36,269 bases of DNA, from positions 1 through 36,269 of the forward strand of contig CAJQLP010000110.1 in NCBI GenBank assembly GCA_905479205.1. Reading direction: 5' to 3'. Source of the DNA: an uncultured Luminiphilus sp. Lineage in GTDB: Bacteria > Pseudomonadota > Gammaproteobacteria > Pseudomonadales > Halieaceae. The stretch's first letter is position 1; each line of letters opens with the position of its first letter. Both the position numbers and the translations under genes were made by a program. Shown here one piece after another: positions 36,261-36,269 of the stretch. The notes beneath the pieces were generated by a model that was given only the letters and a program-made list of their open reading frames with translations, did not search any database and was not told the origin of the DNA.

Positions 36261-36269
36261 GTCTTTATC

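Overview
This window is an ordinary, gene-dense core-chromosome segment from a gammaproteobacterium. Protein character and gene order look Pseudomonas/Cellvibrionales-like; the lineage is an inference and was not tested. Gene order left to right: (tail of an unidentified + strand CDS) > hemE-gltD-gltB-aroB-aroK-pilQ-pilP-pilO-pilN-pilM (all -) > ponA/mrcA-type PBP1a (+) > short malic enzyme (-) > rpmE (-) > priA-argS-SPOR/ftsN-like-hslV-hslU-DUF971-ubiE-ubiJ-ubiB-hisI-hisE-tatA-tatB-tatC-ABC exporter (all +) > pntB-pntAB-pntAA (-) > chrR-type zinc/cupin anti-sigma factor (-). Most of this order is the conserved block known from pseudomonads. I found no mobile element, CRISPR array, tRNA/rRNA gene, phage region, defence cassette or biosynthetic cluster, and nothing I can defend as a previously undescribed system. 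Second-look items are mostly small-scale: a candidate rpmE leader behind a good sigma70 promoter, a candidate heat-shock promoter and SD-masking hairpin before hslVU, an HslV with an N-terminal propeptide, a cysteine-free DUF971 protein, a hairpin/tandem repeat in tatA, and a chrR gene whose partner sigma factor should lie just outside the right edge. Several ORF-track starts are probably too long; corrected starts are given where sequence context supports them.
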